64,000 bases of DNA, from assembly GCA_958450365.1 (NCBI GenBank), contig CAUEEP010000899.1, positions 613,501-677,500 of the forward strand, read 5' to 3'. Positions 11,304 to 22,200 of this stretch are shown in pieces. A program made the position numbers and the translations under genes. This DNA is from Mesorhabditis belari (Eukaryota > Nematoda > Chromadorea > Rhabditida > Rhabditidae). Positions within the stretch are counted from its first letter, which is position 1. The number at the start of each line of letters is the position of its first letter. The notes beneath the pieces were generated by a model. It had not been told where the DNA came from. It did not search any database and was given only the letters and a program-made list of their open reading frames with translations.

Positions 11304-12719
11304 TTATTCCAATCGGTTGTGGAGTCTTTTCTCATCGTTGATCGAATGCGTTGACGTGGTTTGGGCAGTTAAACTAAAAAGTACATTAGATAGATACGGA
11401 AATTAGTTAAATCTCCTTGTTTAATTTCCTATGACTGTCCAATAAGCACTTACACATCAGCGTCATCGCGATTTTTGAATTTGAAGCCAGAATTCTCGAA
11501 CATCCATTGATCGTACACCAAAGGCACAGTTGATCCATAGTAGAGCCCATTGAGAAAAAACGTTAGTCACTTTAAAAGAACCTAGACTTGGACGAAAATT
11601 GAACCCCTTACCACAATTTATACCAGATTGTGCTGTTTCCAATAACACAGCCGACGAGATTTCGAAGATCGAATAGACCATTTCTAAGAATAAAATACGT
11701 ATAATATTCAATGATATGACTGACCTGACGACCAAAAAAAAGAGCGTTGACATGAAGATCAACCAGGCAGTTGAACAACGAAAGTCAAGCTAAAAAATAA
11801 GTTTTACAAGTAATTGAATACTCTCCTTAACCTCGTCCTCCCACGAATCATCTAAAGCGTGACAATTTTCTCCGAGTCATCGATTTGCAACTCTCAACAA
11901 GCCCTACGTGGCAAACATAAACTTTGAGGGCGAAAATGCAAAGCTACTTAGTCCGTGCAAATATAATGGCACAACTGCACCGCGCTTTGTAGCACCTGTC
12001 CTAAGTTCAATTCGTTTCGCAGCTCATAGAGCATAGGTTGCCCCATTCAAAAGTGGATCACATTTCTGTTTACATAATGGTTTGCTTCAAATACAATTTA
12101 CAACCCTCTAATGAAATGATAGCTCCACCTTTTTGTTTGTTGTCGTGACCCATTGAAGCAGACATCGGTTGTGAACGCAGGCGATCGATCCCTTGCAGTT
12201 GCACAGCCGAATCAGCTTCGTGGTGACGTCCTCATTTTGCGCACGGATCCGGCACGCAGGGCTTGTCGAGAGTTGCGAATCGGTGACTAGAAGAAAATAG
12301 GTTGATAAGGACGAGAAACGTTACGGTACAGTCAAAACAGTGCTCTGTAAATCAATATTGTACAAAAATAGTCTTTGACATTCCTCCTGCCACCTTTTAG
12401 AAGCCAAAACCACCTTCTCTACCACCACTTTTATTCAGCATGGCGAACTCAATCCGATTCCTTTATTTTGCAACTTTTCATGGCTAACCCAACAAATTTT
12501 GTAACACTGAGGTTTTTAATGGTGCAAAACACCACTCCCAACCTTGAAACGTTCTAAAGCTATCACCATTCAATTCGCTCGGAAACAACACTTGCTAAAA
12601 GTAGCACAAACCTGCTTGAGATCGAGATAGTACCGTTTAAAGTTCAAAAATCCTTACCCTGGTTGAAAACGTTTTGCAGCATTGATATTAGAAGGCGGTG
12701 AAGTGGGTAGACCAGTCAT
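11304..12719 (-). pseudogene. RING-CH (MARCH-type) ligase pseudogene
   Basis: Inverted copy of the gene at 31472-33067, with the start MTGLPTSPPS and the same stop. Two lesions hit the zinc site. In the RING-CH exon the intact CRICFAQ has become CRIRAQ, losing a Cys ligand and one codon. The next exon, which carries the last CxxC (VCEICTYPYE), is deleted between 'gaaaattgt' and the sequence encoding ALDDSW. The TM exons are still recognisable. It therefore cannot form the C4HC3 finger. Confidence 0.8.
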
Positions 12720-12805
12720 TCGAAAGAAATAAAAAATGAATGAGAAATGACGTTGATTCAAGGGATTTATAGCACTGTGAAGTCAAAAAGATATTCAGTT
12801 GAAAC

Positions 12806-13687
12806 CTGAATATTTCGGCTAACAAATGATAGAATATCACGAAATCATTTCCTCGTTTCAGCTTCTCCATTTTCTCTTTCTCTTTTGAACTTGCTTGATA
12901 TTGCAACAAAATCAACCGACAAAAGTATCTGGATCTGGAGCCAGACTTCAAATTGGCTTCTGACTGGGCTCGGCCTGATTTATAAGCCTTATAGTTAGTT
13001 AGATCTGGTTACAACTATTTTGCCCGGCAAGCAAATTATCCATAAAAGCCTGTTAGTCTGTTTCCAGACCTGGTAATCTGTACGTGCAAGTAGCAATGGT
13101 TCTTTTAAACTGTGAAATCCTGCTCAATTTTGAGAGACTCCGAAGCCGGGTGATGAATTGCTGTGGTTTTTCTGGGGAAATTGATGAGGGCAGATATTTT
13201 AAATTTCTAAATCTACATCTACGTTTTGGCTCTATCATTGTTACAAGCGTTGCGAGTAAATTGTGAGGCCTCTTAAGGCAATCTTCTGTTGTATTTTAGA
13301 AGAAACTTTATCTCGATTTGGACATCACCAATCAAAAACTTTTCTACTATGCAATAGCGGCTGTATGGAGAGGCAAACATATTGTGGCGGCCAAGAATGT
13401 TTTTTTCAAGGAGCTCTCCAATGTGATGAAAATCTCAACTGCTTCGTGTGATTTTTGAGAAGCGAATCTATTTCAAGTATTGTCTAAATGGATCTGAATT
13501 AGTAGAATTTTAGAAATTCTTTTACTAAGGAGAAGCAACAAGACACAAAATAATAAAATTAAAAATGAAATTAAAATAATAAAAATCAAAAGTCGAAGCT
13601 TTTTGTAATGTTTTTAATTGTTAAAGAAAAACGATTGTCCAATCAACGAATGATGCATAATTTTATTCCACAGCTTCGTGAAAAGAT
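12806..13687. other. unassigned stretch
   Basis: Unique sequence outside the duplications. A plus-strand region (13084-13450) contains two overlapping open frames after a TTTTAG; one is cysteine-rich (CNSGCMERQTYCGGQEC). Neither can be tied to a start, a partner exon or a known family with confidence, so no gene is called. Confidence 0.3.
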
Positions 13688-13801
13688 TCATCGATAAGGT
13701 GGACATTGTTTGAGAAGTCCCTTTGTGTCACAAGTTCCGTTGTAGGCATTCTGAAATTTGAGGGCTTGAACCATCAGATTTACTTCTTGATCAGAAGTGT
13801 C
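13688..13801 (-). CDS. terminal exon of a small cysteine-containing protein
   Basis: A single exon of 38 codons follows CATCTTTTAG and reads DTSDQEVNLMVQALKFQNAY, then NGTCDTKGLLKQCPPYR and a stop. Two Cys and an N-glycosylation motif (NGT) suggest a secreted protein. It lies just downstream of the three-exon gene on the same strand and could be its alternative 3' end, but I found no in-frame intermediate exon. Confidence 0.35.
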   Translation of the reverse strand, partial: DTSDQEVNLMVQALKFQNAYNGTCDTKGLLKQCPPYR

Positions 13802-13999
13802 CTAAAAGATGGTCTAAAACTGGTGTCTTAGTGGATTACCTAATATCAGCTCAAGAGTTCTACCTTGAGGTAATCTTACAAAAGACAAGGATTACGATAT
13901 CTTTAGACAAAACTAAACAAAATGAGAATAAAAAAAGCAGTTTTATAGCGGTAAGCATTCAAAGATACAGGATTATGTTAGGTTTTTGTTAAGGATCTT

Positions 14000-14338
14000 T
14001 TAGAAAAAATTGTAAGCGAAGAGAACCCAATCTCTACCCACCACAGCCACTCGATCCGTATTGCAAAAGAAAACACGAGCATTGAAATCATTGCATCCCT
14101 TTTGATAGTAAGGAGCTCGACAACCAATGTAAGTGTTAAAAGTACTGAATTTCCGAAAACTTTTGATCTTTTAGAAATCAACTCACGGAGAAACATCTCC
14201 TCCAATAAGCATATCATTGAACAAATCCGTTGAGCATTTCTGAACTCATTTCTTCAAATTTAATAACTTCTCAAACCCTCAAATCGTTCAAATTTTTGTC
14301 GTGAGCATCATTGATACAAGAGACATCTTTTTCCCAAA
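14000..14338 (-). CDS. cysteine-rich, probably secreted protein (5' end not found)
   Basis: Three exons (14338-14277, 14239-14187, 14144-14000) splice in frame with introns of 37 and 42 bases. They read WEKDVSCINDAHDKNLNDLR, then KCSTDLFNDMLIGGDVSP, then TFNTYIGCRAPYYQKGCNDF and NARVFFCNTDR...NFF-stop. Five Cys with this spacing resemble nematode secreted DUF19-type domains, but that is only an impression. No signal peptide exon was located upstream, and the region to the right is the broken RING copy, so the gene may be truncated. Confidence 0.4.
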
Positions 14339-14384
14339 CTGAAATTTAGAAAACTTTACAATTTTCAATTAGTTTACTTGCATA

Positions 14385-14610
14385 TCCTTTTGTGTCGGTG
14401 TATTTACTTCATTTGCCCTTTTTGAGTCTGAAATACAATTCTGTACATTTTAGTTATCATAAGTTAATGAAAAAAATAATGCGCTTTTGTGAATTCAAAG
14501 TAAAACTTACACGGCGTCGAACAGAGTGCACAATTGAGCAATTTGAAAGTCAAAACGTCACGCTTGCGTAGGTCGATGATCGCATCTCGGTACACTGACT
14601 GCTTGGCCAT
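14385..14610 (-). pseudogene. third, truncated RING/TRIM-like copy
   Basis: Direct copy of the first exon of the 4.6-6.4 kb gene (start MAKQSVYRDAIIDLRKR, NCALCSTP) plus the first few codons of exon 2 (SKRANEVNTPTQK). Homology stops at about 14385, before any of the RING ligands. Confidence 0.75.
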
Positions 14611-14850
14611 TCTAAAGAGAGACATTTTTTGAGAAAAAATAGTAAGTAAACAGTTAAATAAACAAAATAAACGGAAAGAAAGACAAAAACAATATATAGG
14701 ATGTAAAGCAAAAAATATGCAATATCAAAGATATCCCTAGTCTTCGTAATCCTGGACAACCCTTTACAGCTAAAACAACCAAAAAATGGATGAAGAGGTT
14801 GAAAATTAGTAAAATAGGAGATATTAAGCTTTTTAAAAGAAAAAGACTTT

Positions 14851-15104
14851 TTATTGAGTAGCAGGACAGAAATTGCTGGGAAATATAAGAAAGCGTGAGT
14901 TGAAGGAATGTTTGCGAGCCCGGGAATGAGGCCGGGGTTTCGATTGATTGCGTCTTTCCGCAGCTTCTCCGGGAAACGATGTGGGTTGCCCAGATTGACC
15001 CAATAATGGAAGGGACATCAACATTGTTTTTGCAGTCTGTGGCATTGTTATTGGCACTGGCACGTTAGGTGGTACATTGACTGGCGATGCTTGGTGGTGT
15101 AGTT
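14851..15104 (-). pseudogene. truncated copy of the proline-rich gene
   Basis: Copies the last exon of the gene at 6643-7148 (NSRFLIFPSN...ATQ-stop) and ends abruptly at about 15104, where Tc1-like transposase sequence begins. A small deletion near 15090 also shifts the frame. Confidence 0.75.
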
Positions 15105-15815
15105 GGCATCCGATGACTGGGCCCGAGTCATTTTCACTGATGAGACTAGAATTAATTTATACTACCCGGACGGTAACCATTTAATCAGAAGACCAATTGG
15201 ACAACGTTATAAGCTCAAAGACGTTAAGCCAACGGTCAAATTCGGTGGTGGGAGTATTATGTTGTGGGGTAAGTGTTCGCCCTATTTTTTACTTACGATT
15301 TGTCTTTTTTAGGCTCGATGAATCGAAGTGTATCGGGACCGCTAGTGTTTATCAATGGAAATCTCGACGCTCAAAGGTACAAGTCAATCATAGAGAACAT
15401 CTTACTTCCATTTGCAAACACGAACATGCCACAAGGATGGGCCTTATATCAAGACAACGCTCCATGCCACAAAAGTCAGCTAATGATCGGCCGAGTTGTC
15501 CGGCTTGCAAATGGAGGAAGAGCTCGCCTACCCGGCGTTTTTGCTGCTTATCGTGTAGAATTGATCAAAGTGCCTCCTTATTCGCCGTATTTGAATGTTA
15601 TAGAGCATCTTTGGGCCCATTTAAAGACTAAACTCAGGGGCAAGATATTCAACACAAAGGTCGAGCTTTGGTTCTTTATCAGAAACGTTTGGCGACAAAT
15701 TTCTTCGGGAATTCTACGTGATTTGGTAGATTCAATATATGAAAGCTTACAACTTAGGGTCCAGAAAAACCCCTTCACTTTAAAAGTTGTTTTCAAAAAT
15801 TTTTCAGAAAAGTAA
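15105..15815 (+). pseudogene. Tc1-like transposase, catalytic half
   Basis: DDE transposase of the Tc1/mariner superfamily. First Asp in FTDETRINL, followed by FGGGSIMLWG. A short intron (GTAAGT...TTTTAG, near 15270-15313) precedes GSMNRSVSGPLVF. Second Asp in QDNAPCHKS (codon 15453-15455), Glu in SPYLNVIEHLW (codon 15603-15605). Forty-nine residues separate the second Asp and the Glu, against 34 in classical Tc1; the surplus appears to be an in-frame stretch around RLANGGRARLPG. The reading frame is open to the stop at 15815. The N-terminal helix-turn-helix part is absent. Confidence 0.85.
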
Positions 15816-15842
15816 GTGGGACAAGAATTTTGCACCACAGTG
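15105..15842 (+). mobile_element. 5'-truncated Tc1/mariner-type transposon
   Basis: The right end reads AAGTGGGACAAGAATTTTGC...CACAGTG followed by TA, which looks like a Tc1-type terminal repeat on a TA target. No matching left terminus exists: the element starts inside the transposase at the junction with the proline-rich gene copy. The DNA-binding half is missing, so it cannot move itself. Confidence 0.75.
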
Positions 15843-16525
15843 TATAACAGAAATCTGATAAAATTGATATATTTCAACTAGTGAATTACTATGTATTTGG
15901 ATCTATTTCAAACATTCACTTGTTAACTTTGCAGATCTCATTATGAGTTTCAATATAAGTACCAAAATCTCCCTCACATTTGAATTTCCCGTTCCATTCA
16001 AGAATAGTGCTAGAGAATTCTGGAATAGTGATCAGTGTTGATCAGTTCTAGACTGATCATCGGCCATTTCCAAGTTTGATCAGTTTGAGCAAGATTTCTT
16101 TGCTGTTTTGTCGCCTGTTTGTACCAAAAACTACCATTCCTGCGTCTGCGTTTGTTTGCAATGAATGTTTTTGCCGAGAAGGAACAAGGGGAATAAAAAT
16201 TTGTCAATAAATAATAAACAGAGCAGACAAGAGCAGCAAGAATTCTGAGGCCAATCGGTTTTAATGGAAAGAATAAATAGAGTTAGATTGAGAATAGTCT
16301 CGATTTAATCCTTAAGGCAACTTTTAAAATAAATATGTGAGAAAAAGAAAATTATCTTTTTGGCAATTGAAATAATAATTCTTGCAAAGCATCAACTTTT
16401 CCCAAATTTTCTTTCGCAATCCATTTCCACGACGTCTTATCACCCAATTCAACCTTCCACTCCATTTTCACTCATTTTCCCTTTTCAAATCGCTTTCTTT
16501 TCTTTATTTGCCGATTTTTAGAAAG
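15843..16525. other. intergenic, upstream of the RING/TRIM-like gene
   Basis: AT-rich, no coding signal seen. A GATCAGT-rich patch near 16030-16085 (several near-palindromic GATCAGT/ACTGATC words) is the only local feature. It presumably contains the promoter of the gene at 16526. Confidence 0.4.
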
Positions 16526-18174
16526 ATGAGCTCGGAACTGAAGATTTTCCACTCATTGAACTGTTCTCTTTGCGAATCTCCTTGTGAGTTTTATCAATTA
16601 CAAAAAGGAAAAGGGATTTCTAAGACTCAAAATTTTCTTGTTGAATTTTGCTGAAAATGATTAGTTGCAATTTCTGAAATCAGTCGTACTAATTATCACT
16701 TTATCTTGTATTCGAATCAAATCATGGCTTTCAGATTCGAAATCGAGTAATGTAACAAAAATGTACAGAATTGTATTTCAGACTCAAAAGCGGCAAATGA
16801 AGTAAATACACCAACACAAACTTATTGTTGTGTTATTCAAGCAGTGTGCATGAAATGTTATGAAGAACAAGGAGCAATAGCCCCAGCGATTCGAGCACAT
16901 CAATGCGAAGAATACAATTGTTTCGGGTACAAGGGGCATCCTTCATATTGCTTGATGGGTGAGTAAACTTTAAAGCAATCAAAGAAAATTCTCTTTGAAA
17001 AACAAACACAATCAGATTGCTTTAGAATTGCTCTCAAGTGGGTGCTTTACGTTGAATAAAGATTCCACGGGATACGTTCAAACAACTCAATCAATCACAA
17101 TTCCGGAGTGTCCGATTTGTAATGAAGAATGTGGGTGATTTCATTGTACACTTAGAAAATCATGAAACATTAGACTCAATAGAAAACTCACAAAGAGAAC
17201 CATTCATCCTCTACTGTGGCCATGGGGTATGTAATGGGTGTTTTGCTAAAATGTCTAAACCAATAACCCATCCGAACTTCCAATATGCTCTCGAATGTCC
17301 ACAATGCAAAGGGAACTATTGGTATGCTCAAGAATCATGGGAGAATCCACTGAAAAGTTGGTTGCTTTCTATCATACTTGAATCGTTAAAATCATCCAGT
17401 CTTTTTGCGAGAACTGTCCGAGAAACGACAAATTGAATTGAAAAGAACATGTGGCGATTGCGAGAAAGAGGTTTTCCTCTAGATTTAACGTTGTCAAAAT
17501 CTATTTAGGCGCCTTTGTTTGAAATGTTTCAATGTAACGATTGTGGAAAAGTCGTGGTTCGTTGAGAAAAGATTTCTGAAAATAGAAGTTTATTTTTGGA
17601 TAATTGTGTGCATATTTCAGTTAACGCTTTCAGGGATGTTAGAGAATTTCAAAAACTACGCTCATGTGATGTGTAAAATGAAAGTATAAATCAAGGTTTA
17701 GTTCTGTGCTTTATGTGGAATGAGAAAGCATCACTCGCATAAATTTGTCGATTTGGGAGTTGTAGAGGTAGGAAAAAAAGAATCTACAAATAGCGAGAAG
17801 AACATTCCATTTTCAGGTGAAGAAATTCATGAATTCAACTTATGAAGTGATCACCCCGCAAATTAAAGCTTATGATGTCTGTCTTCCCGAACTTCAAGCG
17901 GATTTGATTCAAAAAATCCACACTTTTCAAGCGGTAAATTTTTCAAATTTTTTTGATAAATTCCAAAGATTCTTCAGAGAGCTCTTGAAAAAGCCGGCAA
18001 AATTGAGGGGTTAAATTATGATCCAGCAGAGTACGAAAAGGCAGATTGTTTGTAAGTTCATAGAATTTTGAAAAACAAAAAACAACTTTCAGAGCTATTG
18101 CTGAGAAATTTGAGGGGATTTGTGAGAAATATTTGGGCGATTTGCGATCATGCAACACTGGGATTGAGGCTTAG
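16526..18174 (+). CDS. RING-finger / B-box-like (TRIM-type) protein
   Basis: Probable E3 ubiquitin ligase. Exons 16526-16583, 16782-16958, 17026-17130 and 17174 onward splice in frame. The protein starts MSSELKIFHSLNCSLCESP, then has CMKCYEEQ and AHQCEEYNCF zinc-type motifs. The C3HC4 RING is CPICNEE...CGHGVCNGCF...CPQC, complete only if the 43-base GTGGGT...TTAG intron is removed. A CGDCEKE...CNDCGK cluster follows, then a B-box-like CALCGMRKHHSHKF, and a helical region ending LGDLRSCNTGIEA. Length is roughly 400 residues. It converges with ints-1 and is the intact relative of 4598-6402, from which it differs by an unrelated first exon. Confidence 0.75.
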
Positions 18175-18714
18175 TTTCAAAATAGGGCATTTCTTATTCT
18201 CAAAGTTTAGAAGCTCCTCAGCAACTTCAATGAATCAAAATAAACTTCATAAGATCTCTTGGAGTTACGGATTTTAGCTTCTTTATGTAACTTGTTGTTA
18301 ATAGAGCTGATTTCAACCATTCTATTTGATTAAGAATTTGATTTGAAAAATAGATTGAACTGACTCTTTTATTTTGTTTGCTTTCTCATTCATCTGAATT
18401 ATTTTTTATTATAATTATAAATGTGAAAACATGATTGTTTCAATGTGATAACACCACCATCGGATTGTTTAATGGGCGAGTGAAAGGAAATGAGCTACAG
18501 GATGATTAGAAATACGCCCAAAATATGGACTAAGCTCAAGTATTCTGAACTAAAATACCTAAATTTATGATTATCTATAACAAAAATCGAAAGAAGCAGC
18601 AAAAGCAAATTCTTGGTACAAGGATCTTTTTTTACGAATGACCGACAACCTCAACCTTGTCCGAACCCGGAGCAAAAACAGCTCTGCTGTTGAAACAAGA
18701 CCCCAACCCAGTGA

Positions 18715-18918
18715 CACAAAGATTATAAGAATCCCACGATGTGTTATAGATAATACAATGCAAATCCCAATTGTTACATTCAGATGAGATGCTTCCATTC
18801 ATCGAGGGATTGAGCATTGAAACGATTGATGGAGTGCATGAATTGGCTAGATATAAATCACGAAGTGTAACAAAGTAAGGAATTTCCTGAAGAATAAACA
18901 GTTTCTCCATTGTTTAGT
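18715..18918 (+). pseudogene. displaced copy of one ints-1 internal exon (mirror copy)
   Basis: The plus strand encodes DEMLPFIEGLSIETID with the original acceptor and donor, in the 3' flank of ints-1 and antisense to it. It matches 3864-4068 and the genuine exon at about 24.09-24.30 kb. Confidence 0.7.
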
Positions 18919-19264
18919 AGGGGAGAGGGGTGTAACTTAGCGACTCAGCGCTAGCTTTTCTTCCCGAGGTTTTTTGAGCATGAAATTTGCTTTTTATAAA
19001 TTCCGATTCAAAATTTTTGAAAATTTCTTTAGTATTATATTATAATAATTTATATTTACTTAGGCTTCGTTCCAAAGAACGCGTTAAACACAGTGCTAGA
19101 TCAACTAGAAACCAGAGTCGACCCCTTCAACTGGCGCAACACTACATCGGAGCACACCTAAAATATGATTAATGAATTTTGCCATTTATTCAAAGTAAAA
19201 ACAAATAACATATGTAATAAAAAGAAGAGAATGTACCCGTTCATCACAAAAAAAATGTACACAT

Positions 19265-22200
19265 TCAATTATTAGTCCTTGCTCCTCTGACAGCGGCCTG
19301 AATCTGTTCGACGAAGTAGCGATCCGCGATTCCATCACAGAGTCTAAAAGATGTAAATGAATTGAAATTACCCGGATTTTTTGGTGGTTGCCAGAAATGA
19401 GAATAGTAAATCTAATTGTAACTAAGCTAACTTCAAAATCGTCTCGGGATGCTCACTGAGAAGAGCTTGTGCGCGTGTTTGGTGCGAATCCAAGTATCGT
19501 AAGCATGTCCTCAAAATCGTCTCATTGATCGTTTGGCGTTTCTCCAAAAGATGTCGCTAAATAACAATGAATTTGAAAAATTGACAAAAGTCTTACCTCA
19601 GCAAACGAAATCAGGACTGAAATCAAAGCGTCGATGTGTTCCAGTGTTCCTTGTTCGGCGACGGGTATCAATTGATAGAGAACACGAATCGAGAAGGCAA
19701 CCAGTGACCTAAATGAAACTTTAGTAATTTCCACAAGGTTTCACGCCAAAATGTAGCTGAAACCAACATTCGCTCTTTGACATTCCGCGAATTCATCGAC
19801 ACCAATTGTGCAAGCAATCTTGATAGCATTCCGATTTGTCTAAAGATAAGTCTTAAATTGATATTGATAGATAAATACTACCTTTCAATGATTTTTGGAT
19901 AAACTCTCAACAATGTTTCGAGTTGATCCACCATTTTCTTCGCATTCTCCGGATTTGTTGCCTAAAATATCAAGATTCTTGAAAGATATCAGAAGTTTTA
20001 CGCTAAATGCCCCGGTGAGCAGTTGGGTTGCTTTATTGTCCGACTCATCGGCACGCCAATTCACAAAGGATAGCAACGCCAAGCCGTTGATCATATCAAC
20101 TTGCAAGCCTGAAAAAAACACTCGAAACACTAAGAACCCGACACTTACAAGGATATCTTTCGTTTACATTTGAGATCAGTCGTTTAATTGGCTCTTGTTT
20201 AACCAAGCCGAGTCCTAGGCTTGCCTCTCGTATGCAAGTTTCGATGATTGGACGAAGAACTCGTGAACCGGCAGATGTTTCCTAAAATCAGCATCTTTAA
20301 TGAAAAAGAGTCAGGCTTGTTCAAGAAAAATCTTATATGTCTTATGAGGTTGTGATCGGAGAATTCGATATCCGCCGAGGATTCCTCATGCCTTTTTAGG
20401 TTACCTACCACAGCAACAACAATTGAGACGGCCAACTCGTCAAACTTCGTGTCGACCAACACAGCAGCACACAAGTATTGAGCAAGCACATTTAACTAAA
20501 TTCAAATCTTTAACATTTTAAAAATTGTAATTAAACCTGTGCATCGTTAGCCTTCTTGAAGACTAAACCATTTCCACTGTTCGCACAAAATGATAGAAAT
20601 GACAGCACAGATGAGGGATTCAACCTGAAATTTAGAGATTGAAAGTCCACGCAAAGCATTTACTTGGAATTGAAATTTGAGAGAAGAAAGGCGAGAATCG
20701 ATACCATCGTTTCGGGGAGACAATGTTGCGGTAATTGGGAGCAAAGCCAGACAACTGTTTGACTAAAACTAGATGATAACAAAGATTGTTAAGTCTTTTT
20801 TTACTTCTTGGATAGAAACAACGCCTCTGCTTGTTCCATCATATGCTTTCCACCATCGACAATCTCGGGGCGGAATTGAAGAAAGTAAGCAACAAGGCTA
20901 AAATTTAACGTCTAATCAATTTTGTTAATAACATACCGTGAACGTTCGGCATTGTTTATATCGTCTTTTTCCTGTAGTTGTTTAAGGACATCGTCAGCGT
21001 TATTCAATTGAACCTAAACAGTTTTTTTAAAAAAGAACCACATTTAAACGTTACCTTCTGCATTTTCTTTGCTGTTGCTATTGTCGATGCAAAATTCTGC
21101 AAAATCCCCGCAACAACCGGTGGTGGTTGAGCGCCTTTCAAAACCTAAGTTAAATATTAACGGTTTACATTAAGTGACAAACCTTTATTGACCACGTAGC
21201 AAGCTGCGTTTGAACTGCCGGAAACTAAAGGTAAATTTTATGGATGGATAGTTTAAAAATAAGAATACCCTTTCAGCCGCTGAGCTCAACAAGAGCATGA
21301 TTTGTAGAAAAGTGTCTGGATGATCGAGTAAATACTAAACCAAAAACTTTAAAAGAAAATCGAAGCATCTTAAATAGTTCTTTTCTAATCACAAACCTTT
21401 AAACTACCTTCAACGAGTTCCAGGCACTCCAATGCAACTTTTTCATTCGAGTAGATGCTGCAGACTTCAGAACTTTCAAAGTTCAACTCACTAAATTATT
21501 TACCTTGCTTCGAGGCAAATTGTAAAACTGACCTAGATGCAGCAATGGCCGTCTTTATCTTATTCACAATATCTTTCGCATCCAATAATTGTGGCATCAT
21601 GCACGTAGGTGGAGGTGATTGTCGCGGCAGCGGATCGCAGATAAGAAACTAAATAATGCTAACTGTTAGCTGAGTATTAAAATATTTACTTCATGCGCTT
21701 CCTCTTTATTGACTTCTGGTTGTTTTTTGTTGTTCAACACCTTCACGAATTGATCGCCACCTTTCGCCCCTCTCGTTCGATAACCGATTGCAAATGGAAG
21801 AGTTTTGAGAGCTTCGGGAAGATCAACTAAAAAACAAAACTTTATTATTAAACTGTAATATAGAACGGATTTAAACTTTTAACAAACTCACCCAAGTCAA
21901 TCTTAAGTTTGTCGAGCATCAAAAGTAGACGAGAAGCACAATTTAGAGCTAATCCGAATCGTCGTAAAAGAGCCACAGCCGATTCAGGAGTGATTCCAGA
22001 TAAAGCAACCTAGAAATAGATTATAAGTGATTTCTAGTGGTGCAAACATTGACAATTCGTTCATCTTCCGTACACAACATACTCGCCAAGAGTGTCTCAT
22101 TAAAGATGTTCAACGTTTCGTTCTTTTGCATCACTTGCACCTTTGAGCCATCCTGCAAAGGAATTATCGCTAATTTTATCTAAAAAAACATTAAATACTT

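Noticed and set aside
13084..13451. Possible LDL-receptor class A-like exon (CNSGCMERQTYCGGQEC)
   Set aside because: Cysteine spacing does not fit LDLa well, an equally open overlapping frame exists, and no connecting exon was found.
17122..17436. Long frame starting MKNVGDFIVHLEN across the RING exon
   Set aside because: It runs through a 43-base intron and into the following intron. The spliced reading restores the CxxC and the RING, so this start is not used. The same applies to 5393-5659 on the minus strand.
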